Source of the DNA: Yinghuangia soli
Lineage (GTDB): Bacteria > Actinomycetota > Actinomycetes > Streptomycetales > Streptomycetaceae
NCBI RefSeq assembly: GCF_021502675.1
Contig: NZ_JAKFHA010000005.1
Location: 139,596-203,595, forward strand
Direction: 5' to 3'
Length of the DNA stretch: 64,000 nucleotides
Below the pieces are notes generated by a model that was not told the origin of the DNA, ran no database searches, and saw only the letters and a list, made by a program, of their open reading frames with translations. Below are positions 7,661-15,999 of this stretch, in pieces. Both the position numbers and the translations under genes were made by a program. The number at the start of each line of letters is the position of its first letter. Within the stretch, counting starts at the first letter, position 1.

Positions 7661-8575
7661 TCAGGCGCCGGTACGCGCAGGCTCGGCGGCCTTCCGGAGC
7701 GCGGCCGCGAACGCCTCGGTGTACGGCAGGGCCCGGCCGCGCCGGGCAGTCGCGATCCCGAGGTACCGGGTGGGCCGGGGCGGCCGGAGCGGCACCACCG
7801 CGACGTCCGGCGGCAAGTTGACCAGCGACACGAACGGCACCAGCGTGACGCCGAGCCCCGCGGCGACCAGCGACACCGCGAAGAAGTAGTCGGTCGTGCT
7901 GCCCGAGACCTTCAGCTCGAACCCGGCCGTGGCGGCCAGCCGCCGCAGGTACGCCGCGGTCTTGCTGCAGCCCATCACCCAGGTGTCCTCGGCCAGTTCG
8001 GACAGGTCGACGGCGTCGCGCCCGGCCAGCGGATGCCCGGCGGGCAGCACCGCGGACATCGGGTCCTCCATCAGCGGCTCCCAGGCCAGCCCGGACCGGT
8101 CGCCCGCGCGGACCGGCACCGGCCCGTCGAAGTGGTACGCCAGTGCCAGGTCGGCGCCGCCCTCGCGGAGCAGCGGCAGCGCGTCCTCGGGCTCGTGCTG
8201 GACCACGTTCAGCTCGACGTCCGGGTGGCCGACCGCGAAGTGCGCGAGCGCGGCGGGCAGCAGGTGCCGGCCGCCGCTGGTGAACGTCGCCACGGTCAGC
8301 CGGGCCCGCCCCGCGGCGAGCCGGGCGATGCGGTCGCGCACGTGCCGGAGTTCGGCGGACACGATCTCCTCCGCCTCGACCAGCAGCCGGCCGGACTCGG
8401 TGAGCACCACGCCGCGCGGGCTGCGCTCGACCACCGCGGCGCCCAGGCCGCGTTCGAGTGCGGCGATCTGCTGGGACACCGCGGACGCGGTCACGTGCAG
8501 CGCGGCCGCGGCCTTGCTGAAGCTTCCGTACTGCGCCACCTCGCGCAGCACGCGCAGCCGCTGCAAGTCGGTCAT
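7661..8575 (-). CDS. LysR-family transcriptional regulator
   Basis: A 304-residue LysR-type regulator. The N-terminal winged helix-turn-helix (about 2-60) includes FSKAAAALHVTASAVSQQIAALE, and a periplasmic-binding-protein-like effector domain follows (about 90-295). The ATG at 8575 is the natural start; the open frame continues upstream but overlaps the divergent gene. It is divergent from the epimerase gene across only 72 bp, the usual arrangement of LysR regulators and their targets. The epimerase and aldo/keto reductase genes are therefore its likely regulon. Effector unknown. Confidence 0.9.
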   Translation of the reverse strand: MTDLQRLRVLREVAQYGSFSKAAAALHVTASAVSQQIAALERGLGAAVVERSPRGVVLTESGRLLVEAEEIVSAELRHVRDRIARLAAGRARLTVATFTSGGRHLLPAALAHFAVGHPDVELNVVQHEPEDALPLLREGGADLALAYHFDGPVPVRAGDRSGLAWEPLMEDPMSAVLPAGHPLAGRDAVDLSELAEDTWVMGCSKTAAYLRRLAATAGFELKVSGSTTDYFFAVSLVAAGLGVTLVPFVSLVNLPPDVAVVPLRPPRPTRYLGIATARRGRALPYTEAFAAALRKAAEPARTGA

Positions 8576-8584
8576 TAGGCCGTC

Positions 8585-8600
8585 CTTAAAGCCGAGTAAG
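8585..8600. promoter_or_regulatory. Candidate LysR-type operator (T-N11-A)
   Basis: CTTA-N8-TAAG (CTTAAAGCCGAGTAAG) lies in the 72-bp divergent intergenic region and contains the T-N11-A core of LysR binding sites. It is unusually AT-rich for this genome. Assignment rests on position and symmetry only. Confidence 0.4.
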
Positions 8601-8647
8601 CAAGTGACCAGTTCCGCTGAACACTCTATCCAGCCAGGATCGGTCGC

Positions 8648-9664
8648 ATGCGAAAGATCCTGGTCATCGGAGGCAGCCGGTACTTCGGCCGGCACCTCGT
8701 CGAACTGCTCCGCGACGCAGGCGACCGCGTCACGGTCCTCAACCGCGGCGCGTCGGCCCCGCCGGCCGGTGTCGGGCACATTGCCGCGGACCGCTCGGAC
8801 GGACCGGCGCTGGCCGCCGCGCTCGGCGGACGCACCTTCGACACGGTGGTCGACCAGGTGCTCTACACCCCCGCGGACGCGGCCACTGCGCGCGACGTGT
8901 TCGCCGGGCGCACCGCGCGGTACGTCGCCACCTCGACCATGGAGGTGTACGACCCGGCGACCGCCCCCGCGCTGTCCGGCGCGCGGCTGCGGCCGAGCGG
9001 GGCCGCACTGCGGGGCATCCCCGAGGACGCCGTCGACCCGCGGGAGTGGCCGGTCGACGCGGACCTGTGGCGCGACCCGGCCCGGGCCGCCGCCGCGTAC
9101 GACGAGGCCACGCACTACGCCGAAGGCAAGCGCCAGGCCGAAGCGGTCCTCGCCGCCCAGGCGGAGTTCGCCTTCGCGAGCGTGCGCAGCGCACACGTCG
9201 CGGGCGGCGGCGCACGGGACTTCACCGGCCGGCTCGCGCACTACGTCGACCGGATCGCCGACGGCCGCCCGGTCGCGGTGCACGCCGCACCGCAGCCGAC
9301 CTCGTTCATCGGGCACACCGAGATCGCCCGGGTGCTGGCCTGGGCGGCCGGCGCCGACTTCACCGGACCGGTGAACGCGGCGTCCCGCACCGCGCTGTCG
9401 GCCCTTGACCTCTCCGCCCGGATCGGTGCGCACCTCGGCCGCGAGCCGCGCTTCGCCGTCGTCGGCACTCCTGATGGCGCCGACCCCGGCACTCCCGGCG
9501 GCGCCGGCCCCGCCGAGGCCTCGCCGTACTCCTTCGACCGCTTCTACGCGATGGACAACCACCTCGCCGGCCGCCTCGGTTTCACGTTCTCCGACGTGTC
9601 CGACTGGCTGCCCGGCGCGATCGACGACGCGCTGCGCACCCGGCGCGCCGGGAAGGACGCCTGA
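8648..9664 (+). CDS. NAD-dependent epimerase/dehydratase family protein
   Basis: A 338-residue extended short-chain dehydrogenase-like protein. The N-terminal Rossmann motif is ILVIGGSRYFGRHL (4-17), a variant G-G-S-x-x-F-G-R typical of the CSP41/reductase-like subgroup rather than the canonical G-x-x-G-x-x-G. The catalytic Tyr of classical Y-x-x-x-K SDRs is not obvious at its usual place; YAEGK occurs in the middle of the protein and may be the equivalent. The stop is one base from the aldo/keto reductase start, so they are co-transcribed and probably act on the same sugar- or alcohol-derived substrate. Divergent from a LysR regulator. Confidence 0.8.
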   Translation: MRKILVIGGSRYFGRHLVELLRDAGDRVTVLNRGASAPPAGVGHIAADRSDGPALAAALGGRTFDTVVDQVLYTPADAATARDVFAGRTARYVATSTMEVYDPATAPALSGARLRPSGAALRGIPEDAVDPREWPVDADLWRDPARAAAAYDEATHYAEGKRQAEAVLAAQAEFAFASVRSAHVAGGGARDFTGRLAHYVDRIADGRPVAVHAAPQPTSFIGHTEIARVLAWAAGADFTGPVNAASRTALSALDLSARIGAHLGREPRFAVVGTPDGADPGTPGGAGPAEASPYSFDRFYAMDNHLAGRLGFTFSDVSDWLPGAIDDALRTRRAGKDA

Positions 9665-9665
9665 C

Positions 9666-10580
9666 ATGAAGACCCGCCGCATCGGAGACCGCACCGTCGG
9701 CGCCATCGGGCTCGGCGCCATGCCGCTGTCCATCGAGGGCCGCCCCGACGAGGCCCGGGCGATCGCCACGCTGCACGCCGCGTTCGACGCCGGCGTCACC
9801 CTGCTCGACACCGCCGACTCGTACCACCGCGATGCGGGCGAGGAGGGCCACAACGAAGCGCTGATCGCCCGCGCCCTCGCCGCCTACGGGCCGGGCGCCG
9901 AGCGGATCCTGGTGGCCACCAAGGGCGGCCGGGGCCGGCCGGGCGACGGCTCGTGGACGGTCGACGGCAGCCCCGGGCACCTGAAGGCCGCCGCCCGCGC
10001 CTCGCTGCGCCGCCTCGGCACCGACGCCATCGGGCTCTACCAGCTGCACAAGCCGGACCCGCGCGTGCCGTGGGCCGACTCGGTCGGCGCACTGCGCGAC
10101 CTGGTCGACGCCGGGGTGATCCGGGCCGCCGGAATCTCCAACGCGGACACCGCGCAGATCCGCGAGGCGCACACGATCCTCGGCCCGGCCCTGGTGTCGG
10201 TGCAGAACCGCTACTCTCCGGAAGTACGGGACAGCGAGCCCGAGTTGCAGCTCGCCACCGAACTCGGCCTGGCGTTCCTGCCGTGGAGCCCGCTCGGCGG
10301 GATCTCGCGCAGCGCCCTGGACGGTCCGGGCCCCGGAGCCTCCGGAGCTGCCGCACGGCCCGCCCACGCCACGGCGTTCCACAAGGTCGCCGCGCAGTAC
10401 GGCGTCAGCCCGCAACAGGTCGGCCTCGCCTGGCTGCTGGCCCGCAGTCCCGCGATGGTCCCGGTGCCGGGGGCGAGCAGGCCGCAGTCGATCACCGACT
10501 CGGCCCGGGCCGCGGACCTGGAACTGAGTGCCGCCGACCTGGCCCTGCTGGACGCCGAGGACGCACTCGCCCCGGCCTGA
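9666..10580 (+). CDS. Aldo/keto reductase
   Basis: A 304-residue (alpha/beta)8-barrel NADPH-dependent oxidoreductase. The expected tetrad is visible as D (LLDTADSY), Y of the same segment, K (ILVATKGGR) and H (LYQLHKPDP). The cofactor-binding C-terminal region includes VPVPGASRPQSI. The ATG at 9666 lies a single base after the epimerase stop. Substrate is unknown; carbonyl compounds produced by the neighbouring epimerase/dehydratase are the simplest guess. Ends near a convergent LysR gene. Confidence 0.9.
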   Translation: MKTRRIGDRTVGAIGLGAMPLSIEGRPDEARAIATLHAAFDAGVTLLDTADSYHRDAGEEGHNEALIARALAAYGPGAERILVATKGGRGRPGDGSWTVDGSPGHLKAAARASLRRLGTDAIGLYQLHKPDPRVPWADSVGALRDLVDAGVIRAAGISNADTAQIREAHTILGPALVSVQNRYSPEVRDSEPELQLATELGLAFLPWSPLGGISRSALDGPGPGASGAAARPAHATAFHKVAAQYGVSPQQVGLAWLLARSPAMVPVPGASRPQSITDSARAADLELSAADLALLDAEDALAPA

Positions 10581-10628
10581 CCCCCACGGCGGCAGGGCCG
10601 GAGCGCCGCAGAACCGCGCAGCCGCCGG

Positions 10629-11564
10629 TCAGAGCGCGGCGGGGCTCCCGGTCGCCGCGTCGTCCGCCGCGCGCAGCGCCGCCTGGACATCCTGGGCGGC
10701 CTGCGCGAAGGCGCGCACGCGGTGGTTCTCGCCGCTCTTGCGCCACACCAGCGCCCAGGTGACCTGCGGGTCCTCGGTGAGCGGCACGTACGCGACACTC
10801 GGCGTCGGATAGAACTTCGCCGCATGGCCGGAGACGTACGAGATGGCCTGCCCGGTCGACACCGCACCGAGCAGCTCGTGGAAGGTCGCCACCGTCGGGC
10901 CCTCCGGAATGAGCACCCCGCTGGGCGTGCGCCGGGGCGCATGCGCGTCGACCCAGTAGTCCGGGGCGGCACCGGGCTGCACCTTGACGATGCGCTCCTC
11001 GGCAAGCTCCTCCAGGTCCACCGACGCCCGGCCGGCGAACCGGTGCCGGGCCCCGACCGCGAGGATGATCGACTCGGTGCCGACCGCGGGCCCCACATGC
11101 AGATCGGCCTCGGCGATCGGCAGCCAGGCGACCGCGATGTCCACCTCGCCGTCCCGCAGCCGGCCGAACGGGTCGCCGAAGACGATCTCGCGGATCTGCA
11201 CCTCGCAGTCCGGATGGCGGCTGGCGAAGACGTCGAAGATGTCGAGCATCAGCTGCCCGTACGCGCCCATCAGGCCGAGCCGCAGCACTCCGCTCACGCC
11301 CCGGGCGGCAGCCACCGCGCGGGCGAAGCCGTCGTTGATGGCCTGGTGGTGCGGGGCTATGTCGGTGCGCAACTGGCGGCCGAGCGGGGTCAGCCGGACC
11401 TTGCGGCTGGTGCGCTCGAACAGCGGCGCGCCGACCCGGCGCTCGAGCTTCTGGACGGTCTGGCTCACCCGGGCCGGCGAGACCTGCAGCCGCTCCGCGG
11501 CCCGGCTGAAGTGCAGCTCTTCGGCGACCGCGAGGAAAGCCTCGATCTCATGGCGTTCCAGCAC
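10629..11564 (-). CDS. LysR-family transcriptional regulator
   Basis: A 311-residue LysR-type regulator with HTH (LHFSRAAERLQVSPARVSQTVQKLE, about 17-41) and effector-binding domain (about 90-300). The GTG at 11564 is preceded by GGAAGGAG five bases away, a strong ribosome-binding site that fixes the start. It converges on the aldo/keto reductase gene, and the upstream neighbour is the APH-type kinase gene in the same orientation about 290 bp away. No divergent target is present, so the regulon is not evident. Confidence 0.9.
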   Translation of the reverse strand: MLERHEIEAFLAVAEELHFSRAAERLQVSPARVSQTVQKLERRVGAPLFERTSRKVRLTPLGRQLRTDIAPHHQAINDGFARAVAAARGVSGVLRLGLMGAYGQLMLDIFDVFASRHPDCEVQIREIVFGDPFGRLRDGEVDIAVAWLPIAEADLHVGPAVGTESIILAVGARHRFAGRASVDLEELAEERIVKVQPGAAPDYWVDAHAPRRTPSGVLIPEGPTVATFHELLGAVSTGQAISYVSGHAAKFYPTPSVAYVPLTEDPQVTWALVWRKSGENHRVRAFAQAAQDVQAALRAADDAATGSPAAL

Positions 11565-11857
11565 GCGCGCTCCTTCCGGCCGGCCGTCCCGCGACGTGCC
11601 GGTCCGCCTTGCCCGATACGCCCGCCCGGCCGGGTGCCGGGGACGCCGCTGTCACATTACGCCTTCATGGGACAAGAATCTGAATCGCCGCAGGCCCTCG
11701 GCGCGGACCCGGGACCAAGGGCCCGGCGCACCGGCCGGAGCCGGGGACGCCCGGCCCGCTCACCACGCCGCCGCGGCCTCTTTCGCCGGCATGCTGCTGT
11801 AGTCGGGCACGTCGGCCCGCGCCGCGCGCAGCCGGTCGTGCGCCGGGCGGCCCGGCC

Positions 11858-12949
11858 TCAGCCGGCCTGGACCGGCACGTCGTCCGCCGCGTCGCCGTCC
11901 GCCTCGCTGTCTGCCTGGCTGTCCGTCTCGCCCGGTTCATCGCTCAGTTCATCGCCCAGCGCGTCGAGTTCGCCGGCCAGCAGCATGCCGACCCACTCGC
12001 GCAGCCCGGTCGCGGTCTCCTTGTCGTAGCCGCGGACCGCGCCCTCGGTCAGCATGATCAGGTAGAGGTAGATCCGGTACAGGCTGATCCGCCGCCGCAC
12101 TTCGGGGGTGAACTCGACGGTGCCGCCCGCCTCGCGGTAGCCGGCCAGGAAGTCGACGTCCGCCTCGATGTCGGCGAACAGCGCCAGCGAGACGAAGTCC
12201 GCGCACGGGTCGCCCCAGAACGCCCGCTCGGCGTCGATCACGCCGCCCACCCGGGCGCCGCCGCCGTCGCGCGCCACCAGGATGTTGCCGTCCCACAGGT
12301 CGAAGTGCACGAAGACCGGGCTGTCCACGTCCGCCAGCAGCCCGAGGTTGTCCTCGACCGCAGCGAGGATCTCGGCGGCCGGGCGCGTCAGGTCGGCGCC
12401 GAGCCGGGCGGCGTCCGCGAGCACCGCCTCGACCATGCCGCGGAAGGCGTCCGGCCAGCGGGCCGGCGCGCTCTCGCTCTGCGGGTAGCCGAACCGGATG
12501 CCGTGCACGGCGTGCATGCGGGCCACGATGCCGCCCAGATCGCGGCGTACCGCGGCCAGTTCGTCCGGTGAGAGGTCGGCGCGCAGGCGGTCCAGCGGGG
12601 TGCCGGGCAGCGCCGTCATGAACAGGTAGTCGCCGGGCATCAGGTTGCGTTCGAAGCCGGTGGACAGCACGCGCGGCGTCGGGACGCCGTCGACCTCGGC
12701 GAGCCGGGTGAAGAACAGCGACTCGGTGCGCAGGATGTTGTACTCGTAGCCCAGCCGCGGAGCGTCCGGCGCGGGGGCCGCCTTGAGCGCCACCTCGCGG
12801 CCGTCCGCGAGGGTCAGCCGGAAGACCGTGTTGTACATGCCCTCGGTCGCCTCGCGGCAGAGCGCGGGTAAGGCGGCGCCGCCGAACACGACCGTCACCA
12901 GCGCATCGAGAGTGGCCTGGTCGACGGTCGGCTTCGTGATGCTGTGCAC
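11858..12949 (-). CDS. Phosphotransferase of the aminoglycoside/choline kinase (APH) family
   Basis: A 363-residue protein-kinase-like phosphotransferase. The ATP-binding Lys is K56 (VALKAAPAP). The Brenner motif is H215-F-D217-L-W-D-G-N222, and the Mg-binding Asp is D239 in V-I-D-A-E-R-A. The GTG at 12949 is chosen because AGGAGG stands six bases before it; the frame stays open to 13039. The last 35 residues form a strongly acidic, low-complexity tail (DSQADSEADGDAAD), unusual for the family. It may phosphorylate an antibiotic, a sugar or a small alcohol; nothing nearby decides this. Confidence 0.85.
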   Translation of the reverse strand: MHSITKPTVDQATLDALVTVVFGGAALPALCREATEGMYNTVFRLTLADGREVALKAAPAPDAPRLGYEYNILRTESLFFTRLAEVDGVPTPRVLSTGFERNLMPGDYLFMTALPGTPLDRLRADLSPDELAAVRRDLGGIVARMHAVHGIRFGYPQSESAPARWPDAFRGMVEAVLADAARLGADLTRPAAEILAAVEDNLGLLADVDSPVFVHFDLWDGNILVARDGGGARVGGVIDAERAFWGDPCADFVSLALFADIEADVDFLAGYREAGGTVEFTPEVRRRISLYRIYLYLIMLTEGAVRGYDKETATGLREWVGMLLAGELDALGDELSDEPGETDSQADSEADGDAADDVPVQAG

Positions 12950-13373
12950 GCGCTGGACCTCCTGGGAGCGGACGACGGATCGGAGCGGAAACGCCCACGT
13001 GCCCAGACGTCCCCGCCTGCCGTGGCCCGACGGAATCATGCACTTGAACAGTTGTCAATACCACCTATCGACCGCACGGTTTAACGGAGTTCGGGTGGCT
13101 GCGCACCGCTGCCGCGGGTCTCCCGGACCGGCCGGGGCGGAGGCATGCGGGTGATAGGGGACATCATGTGAAGGTCATGACGAATGCCTGATGTGCTCGG
13201 ATGGTCATGGGATCGTCGGCGGCCCAACGGCCCGACCGGCGTTGCCCGTTCCCACGGGAGGGTGACACCGGGTGCGACGGGCCGACGGCGATACGTCCCA
13301 TTCGCCCGGCTACTGGATATCGTCGGTGCGGACCACTGGGCCCGCACAGGGCGCGAGAACCGGGTGAACCTCG
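12950..13373. other. Divergent intergenic region
   Basis: About 420 bp separating the APH-type kinase and the HATPase gene, with no credible gene. A plus-strand reading frame from 13184 overlaps the HATPase gene out of frame and looks compositional. The part around 13030-13085 (ATCATGCACTTGAACAGTTG and following) is relatively AT-rich, as expected for promoters. I could not place a convincing -35/-10 pair. Confidence 0.5.
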
Positions 13374-13859
13374 ATGAATCACGGCCGATCCGCCCTCGAC
13401 CGACGCATGCCCGTGGCCGGCGCCGCGCACCCGGCGGGGCCCTGGGCGGTCCCCGTCCCGCTGGACGCCCACCTGGTGCTGCGCACGCACGGCGCGGTCA
13501 GCCGCACGGTCCGCCGCTTCGCGGCCACGGTGCTGGAGGCCTGGCAGCACGCCGATCTCATCGACGACACCGAGGTGATCGTCTCCGAACTGGTCGGCAA
13601 CGTCCTGCGGCACACCGATTCCAGCCACCTCGCCGTCTCGCTGCGGGTCCAGCCGGAAGGCACCGCGCGCGGCACGCTGCTCGGCTCGGTCGCGGACTGC
13701 TCGCCCAAATTGCCCGGCATGCGGACGGCCGATGAGGGGGAGGAGGACGGGCGGGGGCTCTCGATCGTGGACCGGCTGGCCAAAGAGTGGGGCGCACGGG
13801 GCACCGGCTGCGGCAAAGAGGTCTGGTTCCGCCTCGCGGCGGGGCCGGTCATGACCTGA
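13374..13859 (+). CDS. HATPase-domain anti-sigma / regulatory protein (RsbW/SpoIIAB-like)
   Basis: A 161-residue GHKL ATPase-fold protein of the actinomycete anti-sigma-like family. The N box is E72-L-V-G-N76, the G1 box is around V-A-D108, and G2 is GRGLSIVD (126-133). The C-terminal strand GKEVWFRL is typical. Such proteins sequester SigB/SigF-type sigma factors and phosphorylate STAS antagonists. No antagonist or sigma gene is adjacent, but a SpoIIE-type phosphatase lies convergently 130 bp away and a SigB-type sigma factor sits at 52.6 kb. Target unknown. Confidence 0.85.
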   Translation: MNHGRSALDRRMPVAGAAHPAGPWAVPVPLDAHLVLRTHGAVSRTVRRFAATVLEAWQHADLIDDTEVIVSELVGNVLRHTDSSHLAVSLRVQPEGTARGTLLGSVADCSPKLPGMRTADEGEEDGRGLSIVDRLAKEWGARGTGCGKEVWFRLAAGPVMT

Positions 13860-13890
13860 CGGGCCGGGTGCCGCGCCCGCCGCGTCGGGA

Positions 13891-13927
13891 TGCGGTGCGC
13901 GCCGCGCCGGGGACGGCGCGCACCGCA
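13891..13927. terminator. Bidirectional hairpin between convergent genes
   Basis: TGCGGTGCGCGCCG (13891-13904) pairs perfectly with 13914-13927 over 14 bp, with a 9-nt loop. It lies between the stop codons of the HATPase and PP2C genes. Confidence 0.7.
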
Positions 13928-13990
13928 CTCGCACACGCGTCCCGGGACACGCCGCCGGGGCCGGCTGCATCCGGCCGAGCCGGTCCGGGA

Positions 13991-15781
13991 TCAGGCCAAG
14001 TGCGCGATCAGCAGCGCGACATCGTCCTCGGGGTCGCTGGGCAGCACCCGCAGCGCGGCGTCCCGCAGCCGGTCCGGGGACGGCACGCCCTCGGCGGCCG
14101 TGCAGGCGGCGTCCAGCGTGCCCGCCAGATCCTTGATGCCGGTGTCGATGTCGTACCCGCGGCGCTCCACCAGGCCGTCCGAGTACAGCACCACCGAAGT
14201 GCCCGGCGGCACCGTGCAGGACGTCTGCTCGAATGCGATGCCGCCGATGCCGAGGAGCGCGTTGGGCGGCGCGTCCAGCACCCGGCACGGCTGCCCGGGG
14301 GAGAGCAGCAGCGGCGGCGGATGCCCGGCCCGCGCCCAGGTCAGGACCCGGCGCTGGGTGTCGTACACCGCGTAGACGCAACTGGCCAGTTCACCGTCCA
14401 CCGCGAAGTCGTCCATCAGCGAGTCGACGTGCGACAGCAGCGCGGACGGCGGCAGGCCGAGCCGCGCGACCGCGCGCACCGCGACCCGCAACTGGCCCAT
14501 CAGCGCGGCCGCCTGCAGCCCGTGCCCGGTCACGTCGCCGACCACCAGCGCCACCCGGCCCGCGTTCAAGGGGATGACGTCGTACCAGTCGCCGCCCGCC
14601 AGCCGGTCGGTACGGGCCGGCTGGTACGCGTACGAGAACGCCAGGCCGCCGACCACCGGCAGGTCGCGCGGCAGCAGGTGCCGCTGGAGCGTGCGGACCG
14701 CCTGGCGCTGCCGGGCGTGCGCCTGCGCGTTGTCGATCGACGCGGCGGCGCGCATCCCCAACTCCTCGGCCGTGCGCACGTCGTCGGCCTCGAACGGCGG
14801 GCTGCCGGACAGCCGGCCGAACATCGCCACGCCGATCGCCCGGCCGCGTGCCACCAGCGGCGCCACGATCCGCGAGTGCAGGCCCTCGTCGAGGAGATAT
14901 TGGCGCAGCGGCGGGACGTCGCCGGTGCCCGCTCCTATCCCGTCCGCGCCGTGCCCTTCCGGCGGCGGCGCGGTGCTGCTGAGCTCGGCGCGCTGCAGGC
15001 GCAGCGCGGCCCGCGACTCCGGGGTGACCGGGAACGGGTGCGCGTAGTCGCGCGGCGTCAGCGAGCGCAGCGGCGGGCGGTCCGGGTGCAGGGCGGCGGC
15101 CACGATGCGCATCATGGTGCCGGGCGGCGGGTCGAAGCCGTTCTCCGGCACCGAGCTCGGCGGTAACGGGTGGTCGAACAGCCCTATGGCCGCGGCGTCC
15201 GCGAAGGACGGCACTGCGACCTGCGGCACCTGCTCGGCGCAGCCCACCACGTCCTGGCTGAAACCCATGCGCAACTCGGCCTCGTTGACCAGGGCCAGCC
15301 GGGCCCGCGCCCGTTCGAGCCGGGTCAGCGCGGCCTGGTCGCCGGACACGTCGGTGATCGTGACGCCGATGCCGCGCACCCCGTCCGCACCCCGGATCGG
15401 CCACACGCCGAACGTGCACAGGTACGAAGTCCCGGAGTCCCTGCGGTCGCCCCGGATCACCCGGTGTACCGACGGCTGACCCGTGCGGGCGCAGCCGCGC
15501 ACGACCTCCTGGACCTCGGGGTGCGCCAGCGGGCCGTCGAACCGGGCCGACGCGCGGCCGCGCAGCTGCTGCGGCACCACGCCGTGCAGTGCGGCCAGCG
15601 CGGCGTTCGCGGTCAGCACCCGGGCCCGCGGGTCGAGGACCGCCATGCCGAACGGGCAGTCCGCGAACACCGGGTCGGCCGCGAGGTCGGGCCACCACTC
15701 GGGCGGCTCCGCGCTGCCGGGGCCGGAGCGGGCGTGCACGATGCGCGCCGCGCCTGCCGCCGAGCCGGACAACCGTTCCAT
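13991..15781 (-). CDS. PAS-GAF-SpoIIE (PP2C) serine phosphatase
   Basis: A 596-residue cytoplasmic phosphatase of the RsbU/SpoIIE type. A PAS-like domain (about 30-150, with V-L-D-P-R-A-R-V-L-T-A-N) is followed by a GAF-like region (about 165-345) and the PP2C domain (about 370-595). The catalytic metal-binding segments A-G-G-D-W-Y-D, V-G-D-V-T-G-H-G, Y-S-D-G-L-V-E and the C-terminal D-D-V-A-L-L are all present, so it should be active. It would dephosphorylate a STAS anti-sigma antagonist to release a sigma factor. Convergent with the HATPase anti-sigma gene, a plausible functional pair. Confidence 0.9.
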   Translation of the reverse strand: MERLSGSAAGAARIVHARSGPGSAEPPEWWPDLAADPVFADCPFGMAVLDPRARVLTANAALAALHGVVPQQLRGRASARFDGPLAHPEVQEVVRGCARTGQPSVHRVIRGDRRDSGTSYLCTFGVWPIRGADGVRGIGVTITDVSGDQAALTRLERARARLALVNEAELRMGFSQDVVGCAEQVPQVAVPSFADAAAIGLFDHPLPPSSVPENGFDPPPGTMMRIVAAALHPDRPPLRSLTPRDYAHPFPVTPESRAALRLQRAELSSTAPPPEGHGADGIGAGTGDVPPLRQYLLDEGLHSRIVAPLVARGRAIGVAMFGRLSGSPPFEADDVRTAEELGMRAAASIDNAQAHARQRQAVRTLQRHLLPRDLPVVGGLAFSYAYQPARTDRLAGGDWYDVIPLNAGRVALVVGDVTGHGLQAAALMGQLRVAVRAVARLGLPPSALLSHVDSLMDDFAVDGELASCVYAVYDTQRRVLTWARAGHPPPLLLSPGQPCRVLDAPPNALLGIGGIAFEQTSCTVPPGTSVVLYSDGLVERRGYDIDTGIKDLAGTLDAACTAAEGVPSPDRLRDAALRVLPSDPEDDVALLIAHLA

Positions 15782-15999
15782 GCACTCGCATCCTCAAGAT
15801 CGCGGACTGGCCCGGGACCAGCATCGCCCACGCCGCGCCGAGCGGCCGGAAACACCGCCGCGATTCGCCTCGAACGGTTGCCGAGGCGGCCCGTTCGGCC
15901 CCTTCGGCCGCCGTCCGGAGGCGGCGTGCGGCGTCTGCGGCCGGCTGCCCTCCCGCGGGTCCCCGTGCCGTGCGCGAGGCCGTACGGGAAGTGCGGTGG

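Noticed and set aside
13184-13735. Open frame starting upstream of the HATPase gene in another frame
   Set aside because: Arg/Pro/Ala-rich, overlaps the HATPase gene, which has clear N and G boxes, and shows no domain.
15885-15912. Hairpin GGCGGCC/GGCCGCC downstream of the DUF2510 gene
   Set aside because: Only 7 bp with a 14-nt loop in very GC-rich DNA; too weak to separate from background.
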